The translations under genes were made by a program, and so were the position numbers. A stretch of 64,000 bases of DNA, taken from Arthrobacter sp. ES3-54 (GTDB lineage: Bacteria; Actinomycetota; Actinomycetes; Actinomycetales; Micrococcaceae). Each line of letters opens with the position of its first letter. The first letter of the stretch is position 1. Below, one piece after another: positions 60,246 to 64,000 of the stretch. The notes beneath the pieces were generated by a model. That model made no database searches, was not told the origin of the DNA, and saw only the letters and a program-made list of their open reading frames with translations. The stretch lies in NCBI RefSeq assembly GCF_029504395.1, contig NZ_JAQFIF010000001.1, positions 62,001 through 126,000 on the forward strand, given 5' to 3'.

Positions 60246-61603
60246 TCAAAGGTGGTTGACGATGTCCCCGGCGACTCGCTCGCCGGATTGAATCGCGCCG
60301 TCGAGATAGCCGATGTTGGCGTCGGCCGTTTCGGTGCCGGCCCAGTGGATCCGGCCGACCGGCTCGCGCAGGGCGGGCCCAAAGGCGGTCAGGGCGCCCG
60401 GGGTGGGCATGGCCCAGTACGCTCCCCGCTGCCAGGGCGCGGCCGGCCAGGACCGTTCCACATACTCGGTCGGCTTGTTCGCCTCGGGTCCCAGATAGGT
60501 GGCGAGATCTTCAAGGACGCGGGCGCGTCGCTCTTCGGGTGAACGCTCGGCCCAGGCTTGGGCGTGGCCGCCCCCGAAGAAGCCCACCATGCCGCCGGTT
60601 TCGACGCCCGGGATCGAATGGTCCATCCACAAGCCCGTGGCCGTTCGATCGGAGAGGATTGATCCGCTGAGACCCTTGGCGCGCCAGAACGGCGTCTCAT
60701 AGGCGACGTGTACCTTGATGATGCTGCCCATCGGCATCCGCTGGGTGAATGCGTCCCGACGCGGGGGCATCGGGGGAGTGTAGGAGATCCGAGCGGCCAT
60801 CGGCGGGGCAGTAGCCACCACGGCCCACGCTGCGGTCCAGACGCCGGCGTCAGATGTGACCGTCACCCCGTCGTTGGTCTGCGCGATCGACCGTACCGGC
60901 GCGTTCACGATGACCGCGTCGCCGAGCCCTCGGCCATCTTCGCGGCCAGCTGCCAGGCGCCGCCCACAAAGAGGGTCTCTTGGGCGCCGCCAACGGTGCC
61001 GATCATGTGGCCGATCCCTTCGTCCGCAGCGGCGTAGTACATGACGGCAAACGGTGACAGCTGGCCGGGCTGGACGCAATATACTGTCTGCGCGATCAGC
61101 CGGAAGACGGCCCGCGCCGGCTCCGAGGTGGTGGCACCCAGCAGCCAGCTCTCGAACGTCTGGGCGTCAAGGCCGTCCGCGCCCTCCATGGCCCACGGTG
61201 CGCCGACGTCGATCTTGCCGGCCACGGCCTCCAGCTCGCCCATCAGCTTGTTGAACTCTTCGAGATCTGTGGGCTCAAGGGGAAGGTCTTCGCCTTCCTT
61301 GTAGCGGGCCTCGAGCCCCGTGATGTCCATGATGTGCTCGCCCCCGACGTACTGCGGATAGGTCTTGACCCCTAATTCCTCGGCCAGGGCCAGCAGGTGG
61401 GTCTGGGAACTCGCCGCCCACTGCCCGCCAAGGTCCACGACATACCCCGCGAGACTTCCAGGCATGGATCGACCGCCGACGCGGTCGTCGGCCTCAAGCA
61501 CGACAACCGAAACACCGGCCTTTCTGAGGTTCCGGGCGGCGGTAAGGCCCGCGAAGCCGGCCCCTACCACGACAACATCGACATGAGAGGACTGATTATT
61601 CAT
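60246..61603 (-). pseudogene. flavin monoamine oxidase, disrupted by a frameshift
   Basis: The N-terminal half (60905-61603) has the FAD fold VDVVVVGAGFAGLTAARNL and VGGRSMPGSLAGYVVDLGGQ. The C-terminal half (60246-about 60930, +1 relative) continues GDAVIVNAPVRSIAQTNDGV and ends in GRIHWAGTETADANIGYLDG. At about 60926-60932 the frame would be restored by one extra C (KMAEG-LGDAV). Intact length would be about 450 aa, the family size. Possible putrescine or other amine oxidase. Confidence 0.8.
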
Positions 61604-62073
61604 GGTGAGTCTCCTTTTTGCTGCAGAGTCTGGGTCGTCAGCGTCGACCGCAACGTCCCTGGCGGCGGGCCGCCCACAGCCAAAGCGGCGCGACGTCGAC
61701 CTTCCTTGTTCTTGTGGCAGTCCAGGTGATTTCGGAGACCACGGTGTCCAGCTGCTCGCCGAACATCTCGATGGGCTTGTCGAGGTGACGGGTCGCTGTG
61801 GTGACCTTCCACCCGGGCACTGGTGCGGTCTGGACCGATTTGATCGGCTGGTCCTTTGGCAGGGTGACCCGCAGCTGCGTGGTGCTGGCGTCGTCGCGCT
61901 CGTTCGGCCCGGAAGGCGACCACCGAGAAACCGCCGCCTATGGTGGTTCCGGGCTGGACAGTTACGTGTGCCTGGGCGATGCCCGGCAGGGCCAGGATCG
62001 CCGCGACGCTGGCGCCTATGCCGACCCCAACACCAGCAAGGGTGCGACGCCGAAAAGAGCTGCTCTGGAACAT
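61600..62073 (-). pseudogene. YcnI/DUF1775-like exported protein, broken
   Basis: Signal peptide (AGVGVGIGASVAAILALPGI) ending at the conserved AQAHVTVQPG, the first residues of the DUF1775 copper-linked domain. After VVAFR the frame is lost; another frame continues NERDDASTTQLRVTLPKDQ and PGWKVTTATRHLDKPIEMF, then DTVVSEITWTA. It ends in unrelated sequence. A small deletion near 61905 plus a truncated C-terminus are inferred. Confidence 0.75.
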
Positions 62074-62124
62074 GATGAGATCTCGATCGTTGACGGCTTC
62101 TTCACGCCAAGGAGCATGATCCAG

Positions 62125-62839
62125 TCATGCCGTCGCCGCCTGCCCTACCGTCCTGTCCGGCTCCCGCATCTGCCGCACACCGATGGTCCCCACGCTGGCG
62201 CACACGCAGAGGCCCGAGGCGATCAGCAGCGGCGGGTACTCGAGGAAGGTCAAGATGCCGACGATGCCGATCGGCATCAACAGCGCGAGCCCGAAGTGGA
62301 GGATACCCGCGCGGTGCAGTCCGACGCAGGTCACGACGAGTCCGATGACGAGGACCAGGAAGACCATGCCTGTCGGGATCGTGACTTCGGTGTTCGCCAG
62401 CGCGTCGTCGATGTAGGTCTGCATCGTGTTCGTGTCCAGGTTCTTCTCCGAGCCGGCGATGTAGGTCATGAAGTCCTGGCCGTCGAACGCACCCCAGCCC
62501 ACGAAGCCCATGGCCGAGAGCACGAGCCCCCAGAATGCCGCCTTGGGATGGCTGCGCCGCACCAGGCGGTTCAGCCCGATGACTGCCGGGATCAAGGTGA
62601 CCCCTGCGAAAAAGAACAGCGTGTGCGCAACATAGAACTGCGTCATGTGGTCGTGCGCGGCGTCGTAGTACTCCGACCCGCTCGTGACCCGGATGCCATG
62701 CGGAGGATGGATAAATCGTCGCGGCAAGAAGGACGAGCGGGCCGAGGATCATGAAGATGGCAAAGCCGACCCGCTAGGCGTGGGCATAACTAGCAACCGC
62801 GGTGGCTGCGGGCTGAACTGCCGGGGGTGGGTCACTCAC
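62125..62839 (-). pseudogene. integral membrane protein, broken by a stop and a frameshift
   Basis: From GTG 62839 the frame reads SDPPPAVQPAATAVASYAHA, then TAG, then RVGFAIFMILGPLVLLAATI, after which the product continues in another frame from about 62715 as IHPPHGIRVTSGSEYYDAAH through four or five membrane helices to about 62125. Joined, it would be a 6-helix protein of about 235 aa. The frame 62125-62727 could still make a shortened product. Confidence 0.65.
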
Positions 62840-63103
62840 GAGAATCACCTACTTGTCAGGATGGGGATACCACGACCATATGCACCCCGGAACGCCGCGC
62901 ACATCATCCCGCAAAAATGAAACCGACACGGGCTCGCGATGTAGTGTTCCCACAGTCACACCTTCCATCGTGCCGATGGAAGGTGTGAAGGCGAGAGCGA
63001 ACTGGGGAACGGCGGTGGTCAGTCGGACAAACTCACTGAAAATGGAACCCATGCGTTAGATGCGAACGTGGGCGGCGAAAAGCATGCGGGCAGGCAGCGA
63101 ACG
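62840..63103. promoter_or_regulatory. intergenic region with a 13-bp inverted repeat
   Basis: No gene. At 62957-62987 CACACCTTCCATC, GTGCC, GATGGAAGGTGTG forms a perfect 13-bp inverted repeat without a T-run. It lies between the end of the MFS gene and the broken membrane-protein gene; operator or hairpin. Confidence 0.55.
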
Positions 63104-64000
63104 CTATCGGGGCTCGCCGGGTTCGGCGGGCTGCGCAACGCGCGGGGACGGGTCCGGTGCGCCGACGGCCTTATCGGGGAGGCGTCCGGTGATGAACAGT
63201 GCAGCGATCGCAAGCAGCGCGGTCAGGGCCAGTGCGGCCCGGAGGGCTTCCAGTCGGGAGTCCGAGTTGACGGACATGATGGCATCGGCCGTCGCCTGGT
63301 CGACTCCGGCGTCGTCCAGCGCGCCTTGGAGCTGGGTGTCGGAAATGAAAGGGACCCCGCTGGCGAGCTGGACCGAGGCCTGCTGCTGCACGGAGCTTGG
63401 CACGGCGGGATTGTCCTGGATGCCGGCCATAAACGACGTGCTCAAGGTGGCGATGAGGACCGATCCGATCAGGGCGGTCCCCAGGGAGGCCCCTAGGTTG
63501 GTGGCCGTGTTCTGCAGCCCGCCGACCTCCGCGCTCTGAGAGTCCGGCACCGCGGAGACCGTGATGGCGCCCAGCTGCGAGGACAGCGCCCCGAGTCCGA
63601 AGCCCATCAACAGCATCGGAATGGCGACAATGCCTGCGTTCGCCCCGGGGTCCATTCCCGCGACCAGGATGAGGATACCGACGATCATCACCATAAGCCC
63701 CAGCCGGACGACACGGCGGGGGTTGGCACGCGGCCAGGCCTTGGGGACTCCGACAGCGGCCAGTATCAGCGACACGGACAGCGGAAAGATCCGGATCCCG
63801 GTCTCCAGCGCGCTCAGCTCCAACACCACCGACAGGAACAGCGGGATGGTAAAGAACACGCCGGCCTGCACGAGGAATTGAGCGAAGAATACGCTGAGCC
63901 CGCCGGTGAGACGCTGGTTCCGGAACAGCGCGGGATCGATGAGCGGTTCGCCGCCCACTGAGGCGAGGTGTGAGGTCCGCCGCATGAACAGATAGAGGAC
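63104..64000 (-). CDS. MFS transporter (EmrB/DHA2-like), C-terminal part, cut by window edge
   Basis: The visible 298 residues are the C-terminal half of a 14-helix drug:H+ antiporter: PLFLSVVLELSALETGIRIF, LLMGFGLGALSSQLGAITVS, and VGGLQNTATNLGASLGTALI (a typical DHA2 motif), followed by an extracytoplasmic loop and a last helix. The open frame continues past 64000, so the start is outside. Confidence 0.85.
   Translation of the reverse strand, partial: VLYLFMRRTSHLASVGGEPLIDPALFRNQRLTGGLSVFFAQFLVQAGVFFTIPLFLSVVLELSALETGIRIFPLSVSLILAAVGVPKAWPRANPRRVVRLGLMVMIVGILILVAGMDPGANAGIVAIPMLLMGFGLGALSSQLGAITVSAVPDSQSAEVGGLQNTATNLGASLGTALIGSVLIATLSTSFMAGIQDNPAVPSSVQQQASVQLASGVPFISDTQLQGALDDAGVDQATADAIMSVNSDSRLEALRAALALTALLAIAALFITGRLPDKAVGAPDPSPRVAQPAEPGEPR

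Overview
The window is high-GC actinobacterial DNA, most like the Arthrobacter group (Micrococcaceae). Support comes from the host gene set (the histidine phosphatase / DUF3090 / SCO1664-family trio, an OpuC-type betaine transporter, PPK2, and xseA-xseB-ispH-rmuC-ychF) and from frequent GTG/TTG starts and apparently leaderless genes. It has two parts: a siphovirus-type prophage at about 1-27.98 kb, cut by the left window edge, and host chromosome from about 28.0 kb to the end.

Prophage, 1-27.98 kb. Almost everything runs on the minus strand in long operons whose genes overlap by ATGA or GTGA. From right to left in transcription order: a DNA methyltransferase operon (27.8-26.4 kb); a plus-strand immunity pair (HTH repressor at 25.2 kb, ImmA/IrrE-type metallopeptidase at 25.9 kb); a divergent Cro-like regulator and MerR/excisionase-like protein (24.9-24.4 kb); a run of very small genes (24.4-22.7 kb); a recombination block with YqaJ exonuclease, a conserved partner, glutaredoxin and SSB (22.7-20.7 kb); a cytosine methyltransferase (19.5-18.5 kb); a replication initiator containing iteron-like repeats that look like an origin (18.4-17.6 kb); a RusA-like resolvase (17.1 kb); an adenine methyltransferase (15.8 kb); an HTH-metallophosphoesterase (13.2 kb); a tail-fibre module with a glycerophosphodiester phosphodiesterase domain (11.5-9.2 kb); two HNH nucleases (9.2-7.9 kb); then TerS, TerL (split by a frameshift), portal, MuF-like protein, scaffold, decoration, major capsid and head-tail connectors, ending at a terminator at 0.27-0.31 kb. 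Two small plus-strand genes at the left edge converge on it. Tail, lysis and integrase genes are not in the window. A T-arm and acceptor 3' end of a tRNA or tmRNA at 27.95-27.98 kb marks the right attachment site.

The most interesting signal is a dispersed set of tandem half-sites (CAGTGA, 4 bp, CAGTGA), all in the same orientation. One lies just before the first gene of successive minus-strand operons at about 13.96, 16.78, 18.44, 20.70, 22.72, 24.91-24.96 and 27.81 kb. It looks like a prophage-wide operator or stoperator regulon.

Host chromosome, 28-58.9 kb. Mostly housekeeping and transport: GNAT acetyltransferase, YqeY, ABC-F ATPase, CorA; two AsnC/Lrp regulators divergent from an MFS carrier and a Cys/Met gamma-lyase-type enzyme; an MFS/LysR divergent pair; nitronate monooxygenase, a GlcNAc-kinase-like protein, Nudix, RsgA; a four-gene OpuC-type osmoprotectant ABC operon; AlaA-like aminotransferase, PPK2, exonuclease VII, IspH, RmuC, YchF; and the SCO1664 / DUF3090 / phosphatase trio. 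Several intergenic gaps hold short tandem duplications that include copies of the preceding gene's 3' end.

Right end, 58.9-64 kb. This stretch looks recently acquired and decaying. It has a remnant of plasmid partition genes, a cupin, a frameshifted flavin amine oxidase, a broken YcnI/DUF1775 gene, a broken membrane-protein gene, and an MFS drug-transporter gene cut by the window edge.
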